From Caprimulgus europaeus (lineage: Eukaryota; Chordata; Aves; Caprimulgiformes; Caprimulgidae): a stretch of DNA of 64,000 bases. The stretch lies in assembly GCA_907165065.1 (NCBI GenBank), contig OU015526.1:70827723-70891722 (forward strand), written 5' to 3'. This document shows positions 1-10,331 of this stretch, piece by piece. Under the pieces are notes generated by a model. The model made no database searches. It was not told where the DNA came from and worked only from the letters and a program-made list of their open reading frames with translations. Numbering within the stretch: position 1 is the first letter of the stretch; the number at the start of each line of letters is the position of its first letter. Made by a program: the position numbers and the translations under genes.

Positions 1-290
1 GATATTATTCAGCTGTTTATTCCTCATAAACCATTTTACTGCACTTAGGTATATCAAATCAATGCAGAAATCTGCAACAGGCTTATTAAAACAGGTCATT
101 AGAGTCTTATTGCTCAGTATTGATAACAGGACTGAAAGATAATAAAACACAGTGTTTCAAAAGTGAACAATAAAAAAGTCACAAAAGAACAGAATAAAAA
201 TTTTATTATGCAGTGTTAGGAATGTAAATATTTCCAAAAACTGATACTGTCAAGCCTTTTGGGACCCATCTCATGGTATGGTCTGTTCTC

Positions 291-309
291 AAAAAAAAAA
301 AAAAAAAAA
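291..309. repeat. Poly(A) tract, A19
   Basis: A run of 19 A followed by GAAAATAG. No associated element is seen. Confidence 0.9.
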
Positions 310-553
310 GAAAATAGAATTAACTTCACAATGCAGACTGGCAGTTTATAAAATTGGTGTAAACAACACTGTGCTCAATGATCTATGTTAATTTACATCA
401 GCCTAGGTTTTGGACACTAACACTAAATCGAAGAATCAAAATTTGTGGAATCAAAATTTAATCTACCACAAGAATATATAAAATTTGTTAATTTAGGAAG
501 TAATATCCTCCCCCAGTTAAATCATCAGTCTATCCATCTACACTCTGAAAAAC

Positions 554-646
554 TTTTTTTTTTTTTTTTTGGTTTGGTTTGGTTTTTTGTGGGGTCTTTT
601 GGTTTTGTGGTTTGGTTTTCTTTGTTTTTTTGGTGGGTTTTTTTTT
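554..646. repeat. T/G-rich low-complexity tract
   Basis: T17 followed by about 75 bp made almost only of T and G in GGTTTG and GGTTTT units. Similar GGTTT-type tracts recur near 7020-7075, 24285-24315 and 29430-29465. The 86-codon Phe/Trp-rich frame across it (445-705) and the Lys-rich frame on the other strand are artefacts of this composition. Confidence 0.9.
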
Positions 647-2135
647 CAGCTCTCTGGAAACATTCCTTATCTATAAAAGTAACAAACTTTTTTTTTATTC
701 CCTGATTGTGTTCCAAGCTTTATTTACGTAAAAGTCTTCCCAGTACAAATATTTATACATGAGAAGATGAAATTCTGTTTCAAGAGTATCTTCACAGGGG
801 GTTTGGAAATGCACTTCTTGGAAATATTTTGGACAGCAGAATGCAGTTACTTAACTGTTGCATGTCTGTGACCTTTTTCAATACCTGCATATGTTTTCCA
901 GCAAAAGTCAAACTGGAACTGAAAGAAAATTCCAGTAGGAAGGATCTTCTATTCCCCTCCCCCATCCCCCCACCTTTTAATTTAGTGTAAAAATTCCACT
1001 TAAATTGTGTTTTATTCATATTATCTGGAAGTCCCATTACTAAATGTGGCCTTTATGTAACAGTTAAGGCTGGCACTGTATTTCTAATATTTTATTCTTT
1101 TTTCATATTCAGTTGTATGCAGCAACTAAATAAGATGAAAGAAAACAGTGAACTAGGTTTGGGATTTAACAGGTATCTCCTACATCATCAGTAATAAGCA
1201 ATTAAACTACTACCATTTTTGGCTGCTGAGCTGAATAAATCTGTTTTGAAAATTTCTGCATAAAAAATAATTTTTAGGGAAAAAGCAGTTTCATTTAGTA
1301 AACATAGAGTTCCTTGTAGTAAATAAAAGCAATTTTGATATTTTGAAACTCTGCCAAGATTTCTAGAGAAAAATTTGAATTATTTTGCAAAATAATATTA
1401 TTATAATTAATGCTTTTGTTTCTTTTTACCCTGCTGTCTTGCTTTCCTGACCATACATAGCACTTACTAGAGCCAAAATGGTTGCTCAGTTTTTTCAGCA
1501 ATAATAATTCCTACAAAGGCTAAGCAATTTGAAAGTTGCTATTTCGTAACATCTTTATGTAAGATGCTATATTTTTTCCTCTTTGTCTTCAAAGATTAAA
1601 AGTCATAATTTCAAATATTGAAACTAGGAAGAAATCATTCAACTTTAGGACTAAATATGTCCAAAAATTGATCAATGTTCCAATCTGATGCTGAGCAAGT
1701 TGCTTTAAAAAAAGGTTTGTTTCCCCAGTCTTTTGTTTTATGATATCTGGTTGAAATATGACACATTTAATTCCTGTTAAACATTGTTGGAAGTATGAAT
1801 GCATAAGTCCAAGCTCCACATATGTATCAGGAAGTAATAACAGTATTGGAAAGAGTAGAGATTGAATGATGAGACTTTGGCTCAAGACAGTAAGTTTTCT
1901 GATTAATTAAAAAGGGAAAAAATATGTTGTCTGACAACCTAGGAATTTTGGGTGCATTTTGTCACGCAGAGGAGCCAACACTTTGCAGGATTAGGCAAAT
2001 ACCAGTTCTGCAGCTGTTATTCATCAATATTTGCAGCTACTAGATAAAGCTAAATCAGAGTCTCTCAGTCTTAATTTTTTTCAAACTGCTAGGGCTTTTA
2101 TTTTTCATCTTGACAATGTTTCTTTAGAGAAATGA

Positions 2136-2477
2136 TATAATAGAAACACACCTTCTGAAGGAATTAAAAGAAACAAATACTTAGAAGAAATACAGAATTT
2201 CTACATTCTTGCCTGGATGGAGAGCATCCCACGAATAAAACGGGAAGGCAGCTTGTTGCTCTCAGATTTTCCAAGCTTCCCTGCTCTGAGAAGCAAAGAG
2301 GATGACAGCAGGAGCAGTGGAGATGAGCATGTCACTGTCTATGAAAATAAGAGGGAGCTGGACCCATACCAAAAGTTTCTTAACAAATGTCAGAACCATT
2401 TTCTTACGTTATCATGTTTTGTGACCACAATTCAGACACATCTGGTGTTTTACCAGAAAACAGCAAAGTTTATCTGA
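2136..2477 (+). CDS. Unidentified open segment with coding-like composition
   Basis: I do not recognise this product. The frame is open for about 113 codons after a TGA at 2133 and ends in TGA at 2475-2477. The first ATG is at 2217 (86 residues), with a weak start context (T at -3, G at +4). Unlike most open frames here, it is rich in charged and Ser residues: MESIPRIKREG near the start, a SKEDDSRSSGDEH stretch in the middle, then ENKRELDPYQKF. No signal peptide or membrane segment is evident. An ATTAAA hexamer follows at 2499-2504, so a terminal exon is conceivable. A strong acceptor-like site (ttctttag, ending 2127) lies upstream, but the in-frame TGA at 2133 excludes its use in this frame. 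Alternatives are a decayed retrocopy or chance. Confidence 0.2.
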   Translation, partial: YNRNTPSEGIKRNKYLEEIQNFYILAWMESIPRIKREGSLLLSDFPSFPALRSKEDDSRSSGDEHVTVYENKRELDPYQKFLNKCQNHFLTLSCFVTTIQTHLVFYQKTAKFI

Positions 2478-3089
2478 TAATTTTAGTATGCTTTACACAT
2501 TAAAAGTGCAATTAATAGAATACATACAAGCAATTAGGTGATTTGTTGTGACCTTTCACTTTACGCTGCAACAAAGATGTGCACTTAGAATTCACTAGTA
2601 AACCATTTTCTGGCTTACATACAACTCTTTTAATGGAGTTTGGCAATATTTAAATCAAAAGGGGAAAGATGAAAGCTAATTACAGCCAATATACTAATGC
2701 TCAAATAATTTGTATTAATAGAAATTAAAAAGAAAGGGGCAAAAAGGAGCTGGTGTTCCATGGAGTGAGCACATTTTTCTCTATTAATTTAAACATCACT
2801 ATGGGATAATTTCTGGGTTGGTCTGTGCTGATATTGCTTGACTTTTATGAACATGAATGAGACCACTGAATTTATCTACCATAGACTGGAAAAATGTACC
2901 ACAGGGTTGGTGAATGAAAACAACACAGCTTCTCACTGTGTACTTAAGTATCTGAACCACACAGTTAAAATTCTCCCAAATGTTTGCATGGTCTACCAGT
3001 GTGCTGTATCTGAGGTTAAAAATTTACTCAAATAAGGAGTGAATTGTTATTTTCAGAAGAAGGTGCTCTTTCACATGAAAGCCTTCTTT

Positions 3090-3290
3090 TCCCTAAAGTC
3101 CATCAGACTGCACTCCAGACTCCACCTCTCCCATGGACGCAGAGGGTGCAGGACTGATGTGCCAGGGCTGTCCCCTTCAGGGACCCTAGGTGCTCTGGGG
3201 CTGCCAATGGGCTGAGAACAAACCTTGTGCTGGGAACACTTCAGTCCTCTGCCCATCTCCAGCGAGGGCAGGTACCTGACATTGTTCACC
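3090..3290. other. GC-richer island without a recognised element
   Basis: About 200 bp clearly richer in G and C than its surroundings, with edges near 3090 and 3290. It contains AGGGACCCTAGG-like and CTCTGGGGCTGCC blocks but few CpG, so it is not a CpG island. A 72-codon minus-strand frame crosses it (3071-3289). It may be an old interspersed repeat I do not recognise. Confidence 0.4.
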
Positions 3291-3493
3291 CCCCCAAAAG
3301 AAGGACAATTGCAAGAGGGTCAATTTGCCTCCATGGCTGACATAACCAGGAAATAGTAAGAAATGGGTAGTTTTGGTTTGTTACAGAATGGTACCTTTTT
3401 GCAAAATTCTTGTGCCTGTTTAAAAGTCAGTTTAATAGAAACATTTCATTATGAAGTTTCCAAAAGCTTTTTTTTTGTTTGTTTTGGTTTTAG

Positions 3494-3708
3494 GGTATGA
3501 GGTATGTTAAAAATGTTTGTGCTGTGTCTCAGGCTCTGATGGGAATAAAAAGAAATGTTTCAAATTCCGCTAATTATTGTTTGCAGTCAGATGCTCTTTT
3601 CTTAACTGATTTGAAATATGAATTATTACAATACAAAAGGAATGTGCTAATTATCACAGTTTACTCTAGACAAGCTTCCATTTTACCACATACAGAGGAA
3701 AAACTGAG
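3494..3708 (+). other. Candidate internal exon (splice-bounded open segment), unidentified
   Basis: A 215-nt segment preceded by a long T-rich tract ending in TTTTGGTTTTAG (3493) and followed by GAG|GTAAGT (3709). One frame is open throughout, beginning at 3494 in phase 0 and leaving two bases over (71 codons plus AG). The peptide contains a basic/hydrophobic stretch (KRNVLIITVYSRQA) and ends TEEKL. I recognise no family. The T-rich acceptor side belongs to a T/G-rich low-complexity class repeated elsewhere in the window, which weakens the acceptor. It may be a pseudo-exon. Confidence 0.17.
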
Positions 3709-4944
3709 GTAAGTTTCCATAGTAATTTACATTGAAAATTCACCATCTAATTTTCAGACGTAGAAACTGAATTATATTTACTGTCATTTTTCTTATAGAT
3801 TCTGTACAAACCAGCCTACCTCTGAGGATGTACACTTAGCTAAACAGACATCTTATTTCTTACAAAAAAAAAATGCTCATTATTCCACAGGCCAAAATTT
3901 GAATGATAATCTTACTTAACTAAAATGATGATTTGAAAACAGATTTACTGCAAAGAACAACTTATTAAGGATAGCAGAGCCTTACTTAGAGAACCAGCAC
4001 TGAACAATGTTGTGAAACGACTTAGTGTTTCCCTTTTTTTCATTCTCTCTTTGTGTTGTTGAGTTTACTTAGGGCTTGATTATGCAAGTCAGTGACAAAG
4101 CTGCCCCTTGACTTGTGTTACAAAGTCCAGCTTTATTGAATTTCCTGTTTATATTACTAACCTAGTTGGTATTCCTGTCATGGGACCTGTGAATGCTACC
4201 AGGACTGTCTGCATGCTTTCAAGAAGAAGGTAATTTTTCTTTTAGGATCATCAAATGATCTTGTGTAAATCATGAATCAGGATGGAAAACACGATGGGAA
4301 TGTCCTGCTAAATGATAAGAGAACAGACAACTTCTGCAGCGCAAGTCAAATGACTCATCCCAAAAAGGAGTACCATTTTTCTAATGTTGGAATGGCAGCC
4401 TCCAGATTCTATGTGGCAGTCCTGGTTCTCACTAAACTTTGACTAACTCAGGACAGCATGAAGTGTTTTTGTTTTATGGCTAAGATCATGACAAATATTT
4501 CTTCTCATCCACTTAAATAAAAAGATCTTTAAAGAGCATGTTGCAAAAGCCAGTCCTGCATGAATTTCACTGATTGTACCATGTTATTTACCTGAACTTG
4601 TTTAATAGTGCTTTTTGGTAGGTAAAGACCACGTGCTGAAGAGTTAGAATAATGGTGGGTATTATTGATTTATTTTTTTTTTCTCAACCCTAGGCAGAAC
4701 TCAAGGAACTAGTAATTACAATTGCCTTCTAGGATCTATATCTGCCATCTGTGTCTTGAGGAGTTTCATACAAGGTTATCTCACTGTACTGTTTGAAATA
4801 CAGTTTGTTCTTTCTTAACCTTGCTTTTTTCTATGAAATATTTAAACTGAACTTCTTCAAATAATTAAACTTGTAACAGGCTGCCAGAAATTTTAAGAGA
4901 TTGTAAATTCAGTTGTCCTAAAGTATCATCCACCCATCCTCAGG

Positions 4945-4962
4945 AAAAAAAAAAAAAAAAAA
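4945..4962. repeat. Poly(A) tract, A18
   Basis: A run of 18 A in unique AT-rich sequence. Confidence 0.9.
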
Positions 4963-5686
4963 GTGCATCTTAATAAAATATTTTATTTTGATTGCACATT
5001 AATGCTTTGAATGCTTTTATAATTTTTATAATTATATTTATCTTTTCAATATTAAAGTAAAACTTAACTGCAGATTAAGAATCCTAGTATTGCACATTTT
5101 AAAAGTGAAAAAAAAATGTTTTGACATTTTCATCTTCCTTTTGGATAATATAGAGTCAACTCCTAACAGAATCTAGAACTAAACAAAAAAAAAAATTGAA
5201 ACCATAAGAAACAACAACAACAAAAAGAATAGCATTTCCTAGGTCTACGTCGTAACAGTCTACAGTTACTTAAAAGAAGGCTTCAGGGAGGGTGGTAATG
5301 TAATGTTGTGCTTATATATTATGCACAAGAGAACCTGCTGTCTGAAAGCAACAAATACAATGAGTTTGAATTACAGAGTGATAGCTGAGCTAGACATTAC
5401 AGAAACATCTCCTGATAAGAAGTAAGATGTTAGAATAGATTCAGGGGGATGTTATTCCAGTAACATTTTGAACCTCTGAAACTGAAGATTTTTAAAAGGA
5501 AATTAGACAAACATCTTCCAGTACTCTGTCTCTTCAGGTAATAGATTAGCCGACCCCATGGTGTCCCTTGCTGCCCTATCTTGCACTAAGTTTTTTATAA
5601 AACAGAAAGAGTTCTTGCTAACCAAAACTAGGAATTATCTAAAAACATTTCTAGCTCTTCAGAAATACTTTAAATTTTCTTTTTAG

Positions 5687-5777
5687 AGCATCTAGAAAGG
5701 TTTCAAGGCTTTTAGAAACACAGCTTTATGTTAGGCTTATTCCTCTAATTTTAATAATTGTTCATAAGCTTTTGAAG
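5687..5777 (+). other. Candidate internal exon (splice-bounded open segment), unidentified
   Basis: A 91-nt segment between TTTTCTTTTTAG (ends 5686) and AAG|GTAAGT (donor at 5778). Read with one leading base it is open for 30 codons and ends in phase 0. The leading base would complete the codon left unfinished at 3708 (AG + A = Arg), so the two segments could splice without a frameshift. The peptide is basic then hydrophobic (QLYVRLIPLILIIVHKLLK). The other two frames contain stops or are poor. The short length makes chance openness likely. Confidence 0.13.
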
Positions 5778-5838
5778 GTAAGTGGAAAGAAGATCAATAG
5801 TTCCTCTGGAAGTTTTTTGTGGGTTTTTTTTTCTGGTT

Positions 5839-5885
5839 TGAAATACTAGAAAAGCACCAGAATCTGGTGCTTCTCTGGTATTTCA
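5839..5885 (+). repeat. Near-perfect short hairpin (22-bp arms, 3-nt loop)
   Basis: Arm 5839-5860 and arm 5864-5885 are reverse complements at 20 of 22 positions, with loop AAT. In a plus-strand transcript one of the two differences would be a G-U pair, and up to four further G-U pairs could extend the base. The sequence is not low complexity (it contains AAAGCACCAG / CTGGTGCTT). It might be a small inverted-repeat element or a hairpin RNA. The stem is short for a canonical microRNA precursor and the loop is very small. Confidence 0.7.
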
Positions 5886-6764
5886 GGTTTTGTGTCGCCC
5901 TTGTATTTTGTGGTTCAATATTCTTTTTCTTTAATCCTCTGCTCTGCAGTTACTTGTATTTACAGAACTTGAAATCCTCTCAGACATTTAAATGAACTTC
6001 TTAAATTCATACCAAAAAATCTCTAAAAATGGTAAACAAAATCCCTTTCAGTTATCAGGCAAACTCGTGTTTTCTCTATTTTTACATAAGGTTAAGGACA
6101 TCATCTTGCCTGCTCTTACACTGTGTCGATTTTGTAAAATCAGCCCATGGTGCAACATGCATTCTCAGTCTTTGATGGGAAAAAAAAAAAAAAAGACATT
6201 TTTTATGACATTTAAAACATTCTCATGATGCAAACACTATGTGTAACAGAAATTAGCAAGCATTTATAAAGAGATTTGGGTTTTGTGGTTCTGTAAGTTG
6301 TTAATATTTTGTGTTTGACTACTTATAATTCAGACAAGCCAAAAAAGTGTCTTGAGTGATCAAGAAAGCCTGTCCTATGAGTACTGGGTCTCTAGACTCA
6401 GTCTAGTGGTGGTTAACACTTTGAGATAGTGACATAATTGTTTCCAGTTGCCTGGCATGAAGAAGATGACACAGACTGGCAGAACAACATATACAACCTG
6501 CGAGGATCTGCTGGTTCATATCTACAATGCCCTCTAGGAAGAGAATCATATAGAGTGGTGTGTGGCATTAGCTCATCATCATGATGAGCTGTGTCTCATC
6601 TACAGAGAGTGAGTTAGCCACTTCACCTCTTATTTCCCAACTTCACCTGTGCGATGTTAAAAAAGCAACCCTTGTGCATTGCACAGCTTACTGGCAAAAC
6701 AACTTTGGGCCAAAATACTGGAATCTTGTCCATGTTCTGCTATACAGCCCCTTCCCACCTGTTT

Positions 6765-6975
6765 CTAATGGATCCACCTGGGTGCCTTTGTGGTGGCAGC
6801 AGGTGCAGTCAAAGGGGGAAGAAGCCATGCTGTGAGGGAGGAGCAGAGCTGCCCCAGAAAGGCTGGGGACAAGGGAACACACTCCAGCAGACAGGCCAAA
6901 TCTGTGGCTCAGCCCATTCCCGCACAGCAGCGCTTCTCAAAAACCTCAGGCAGTGTGCACCAGCACACGTGCAAG
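6765..6975. other. GC-richer island with overlapping open frames
   Basis: About 210 bp of GC-rich sequence with open frames on both strands (for example 6654-7001 and 6790-7077 plus, 6688-6882 minus). The frames overlap and give Gly/Gln/Cys-rich products with no recognised motif. Lack of stops follows from lower A/T. No gene is called. It could be an old repeat. Confidence 0.35.
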
Positions 6976-7004
6976 TTATCATGGAAAGAAGCAAGGATTA
7001 ATTT

Positions 7005-7075
7005 TGATTTTGTTGTGGAGTTTTTTGGGGTTGTTGGGTGTTTTGGGGGTTTTTTTGTTTGGTTTTGTTTTTTTT
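7005..7075. repeat. T/G-rich low-complexity tract
   Basis: A stretch of T and G with GGGGTT and GGTTTT units ending in T8. It is of the same class as the tract at 554-646. Phe/Val/Gly-rich frames here are not coding. Confidence 0.88.
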
Positions 7076-9379
7076 AACTAGCCAGGTGGAAATCTTATTC
7101 TTCTGCCAATTTGTAAAGCTGGACTGAAGAACCAGCTGAAATCTCTCAGCTAGAAAGCCACATTGGCAGCTTTCAGCTCCTATTCCTGGCCACTACTGGC
7201 ACAAGGAGCACCCTTGAATATGTGAGAGGGTGACTTAATTACAGTAAGCAGCTCTGAGACAACACTAAATTGCACCAAGAGGTGCCCAGCCCTCAAGGTC
7301 AATCTCTCTTCAGATTTAAATGCCCCTTTTATTGTTTTCTTCAGAAAAAAAAATAAAAAATGAACCATTCTATATTTATTTATTAGATTTCTTCTGTCTT
7401 TCCTTTATTTCTGAATGCACACGTACATGGCATCTAGCCGTGTAGCCAGCAGTTCCAAGTCTGACTTTAATCCGCGTGGTTCCATGTTAATGATGTTACC
7501 AATGACATCTCATGGAAGTCAATATTTCTACTACAATATTTTTAAAGGACTGGTCATGCTGTTAGTATTTATCATGAGGACGAGAAACAACACTGCAAGA
7601 TAAGTGCATTTCCTAGTCTTATATCTGGTTGAAAATAAAACTAACATTTAACGTTAATTAACATGTATTTCCACCTCCTGTCACAGAAACATACTGCTGT
7701 TTTATCTTCTGCAGTCTCATCCTCTCTCCTACTGATGCTATACACAAAGCATTTTACCATTAATTCTTTTCTCTCTCAATTCCTAAATGCAAGTAACTTT
7801 AGTTTAACTGAAGTTTGTATTATTTGATTTTCTCAGTTCAGTAGGTTACTGCAATCACCTGACTCAGATCCGTAGTTTACTGATACTGTTGAGTTGAAAG
7901 CTGCCAATGGTGTGTCTGTTTGATGCACAAGCTTTCAAAGCCTCCTCAAGGAAGCTATGTAGGCTCATATAGTCTTCTAGTTTTGACAGTTAAAGCTCTA
8001 AGGGTAATTTGTTTGACAAATTTGTTGTACCAGTGGAAGACATCAATGATCATCTAAGGTGGGACTTAGATCTATATCTATACTGATTAAAATTTTTATA
8101 TTCATACCAGTCTTTATAAGTCTATCTTCAAATAATATGTATATATGAGAAGCACAGAACAATCTGTGTGGTTTTGAACATGTTCAGGAGGCTGTATGCA
8201 ACTGAGCATTTCTATTTAGATGAAAACTTAACACTATCATATGAAGAAATGATCTCTCCTTTCCTCTGAAATCTCTGACCTATAAAGACTTATATTCTTA
8301 TATTTACTTCTTATGAGCCTTTTCCTTTTGGTGTCCATAAAATTTGTATTGCTTTATTTCAGTGGAAGCAAGATCAGGTTTGTTTACTCATCCTCACTGC
8401 TTGCACTTCTTTTACTCCTCTGTTAAATGGTTTGTAAATGATACACGCCTACCGAATACTGCTACATTTCCTATTTTACTCTTTCTGATTCTGTGGTTTA
8501 TTAGAAGCCTTGCACTGCCCAAGGATAGTAACATCATCGGTAAAGATCAATTCTTTTTGGTCTTTAGCCAAACAACCAGCTAATTTTGTCACTTGGATAA
8601 TTTAGTGATGTGCCAGCAAAATTCATAATTACAGCTAAAAGTATTTGTACTACTATTGCTTGTTAAGCTAAGGTGACTTCATGAATACCATGTACTCCTT
8701 CTGCCCTTCAGTCCAAAGGAACATATTTAATAAAAAATGTAGAAGTGGAATCTATCATCTCTCCATTTCAAACTTTTATTCCTTTTGTTTTTATTAGCAA
8801 GACGCTATGCCATATCCTACTCTGAGTTGCACAGGGAGATATTTAAGGAAATAATTTTTTTCCCCTGGTTTAGAAATACATCTTCCAAGCAGACTTTAGA
8901 AAAACAGGTAACTGAATATTTGAGTTAAAGTTCTGATCGATGAGGGGAGAAAAAGCCCTTACATTTGGTGGCCTTACTGAGATAAGGGATGCTCTCTTCT
9001 TCCCATGAGAAACAAGGAAAGCAATCGTTACAGAAAGCATGATTTAAGGGATGTTTTAAGCTTCTCTGTATTTTTAAATGGGTAAGCATTTCCAATAAAT
9101 GCTTTCATCAAAATAAAGAAATGTCATTTCCATACAGAACTTTTTTGGGGAAGAGAAGATTTAAAAGGTCACAGCCTCCCTTCTAACCTCATTAGAGAAA
9201 ACGTCTGTTTCACATCAGGTTCACCACCACCCTCACTGACCTCCATCATCTCCAAACGTGGCTGCATCCAGGACAGGGGTTGATCCCTAAATATGTCAGT
9301 GTCTGGTGGTTTTTTTTTTTTCTTTTTTTTTGCAACTCTCTGGGTGATAATTCCTTTTTGCCCTTCTTATTAAGCATAA

Positions 9380-9727
9380 GTCTAAAAGAGAGAGAGGCCG
9401 GAGCAAAAAGAAAAGGGCCTGGGGAGGAGGGACTGGCAGGGAAGACCCCACAGCACAAGCCAGGAAAGTCCAGTTCCTTGGGCTGGAGCCAGGAGCAGCA
9501 GGTTTGGTACAAAATTAATCCCTGAGCACCTTCTGCTGCCACTGGAAGTATATGACAGTGCTAAGGGCTGCACATGTTCACAGGCTGTGTTCCCAGCTGC
9601 TTTGAGATTAAAACCTGGTTCCAAAGTACATGAGATGCTCAAGAACACTATGTTCACATCTACAAAGAGTACTGGAGGCCTATGCTGGTCCACTTGGCAG
9701 GGCTGAAAAGCATTGGTCCTTCACCTG
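9380..9727. other. GC-richer, partly purine-rich segment left of the minus-strand LTR
   Basis: The segment starts purine-rich (GAGAGAGGCC, GGGGAGGAGGGAC) and becomes mixed GC-rich sequence up to the LTR edge at 9728. Open frames occur on both strands (9246-9542 and 9382-9693 minus, 9280-9525 plus) but none resembles a known protein. It follows a T-rich run at about 9310-9331. It may be remains of an older repeat into which the LTR inserted. Confidence 0.35.
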
Positions 9728-10331
9728 TGTCATGGTTTAACCCCAGTGGGCAAATAAGCACCACACTTAGTGCTTGATCACTACTCCCCAGTGGGATGGG
9801 GGAGAGTATCAGCGGGGTAAAAGTGAGACAACTTGTGGGTTGAGATAAAGACAGTTTAATAAGTAAAGCAAAAGCTACACACACAAGCAAAGTAAACCAA
9901 GGTATTCATTCACTTTCCCATCAGCAGGCAGGTGTTCAGCCACCTCCAGTTCAGCAGGGCTCCATCACACCTAACAGTTACTTGTGAAGACAAACACCAT
10001 CACTCTGAATGTTCCCCACTTCCTCCTTCTTCCCCCAACTGTATTTGCTGAACATGATGTCATATGGTCTGCGATATCCTTTTGGTCAGTTGGGGTCAGC
10101 TGTCCCAGCTGTGCCCCCTCCCAAGTTCTTGCGCACCCCCAGCCCACTCGCTGGTGGGGTGCGGTGAGGAGCAGAAAAGGCCTTGACTGTGGGCAAGCCC
10201 TGCTCAGCAATAATAAAACATCTCTGCATTATCAACACTGTTTTCAGCACAAATCCAAAACGTAGCCCCAGACCAGCTACTAGTTAAGAAAATAGTTAAG
10301 AAAATTAACTATCTCAGCCAAAACCAGCACA
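9728..10331 (-). mobile_element. Solo LTR of an avian endogenous retrovirus (ERVL-like), minus orientation
   Basis: A 604-bp element with TG...CA ends: the plus strand starts TGTCATGGTTTAACCCCAGT and ends CCAAAACCAGCACA. It is the inverted form of the family also present at 13944-14564. The shared blocks are the 'tgggatgggggag' segment, 'aaaagtgagacaac', 'gggttgagataaagacag', 'tatccttttggtcagttgg' and 'gtcagctgtcccagctgtg'. Flanks are ACCTG and GCCTG, an imperfect 5-bp target-site duplication. No gag, pol or env remnant adjoins either side, so it is a solo LTR left by LTR-LTR recombination. The position of the sense-strand TATA box is degenerate (reads GCAAATAC). The ERVL assignment is from memory of avian repeats plus the 5-bp duplication. 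Confidence 0.88.
10281..10304. repeat. 12-bp perfect tandem duplication inside the minus-strand LTR
   Basis: The unit TAGTTAAGAAAA occurs twice in direct succession. The related LTR at 13.9 kb has no such doubling at the matching place near its 5' end. It is probably a private replication-slippage duplication in this copy, after or shortly before insertion. Confidence 0.85.

Larger units (their letters stand above)
1..2135. other. AT-rich non-coding sequence
   Basis: Apart from the A19 run and the T/G-rich tract, I see no gene, RNA or mobile element. The short frames at 792-1037, 1295-1501 and 1589-1885 (minus) have low-complexity or random-looking products. Confidence 0.6.
5890..9379. other. 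AT-rich non-coding sequence
   Basis: Apart from the GC-richer island and T/G tract noted separately, this interval holds no recognisable feature. The frames at 5992-6228, 7415-7603 and 8344-8583 have no motif and no clear splice context. Confidence 0.55.

Noticed and set aside
445..705. 86-codon Phe/Trp-rich frame
   Set aside because: It is produced by the poly(T) and T/G-rich tract.
9971..10265. Frames on both strands within the minus-strand LTR
   Set aside because: They are explained by the LTR, which is non-coding.
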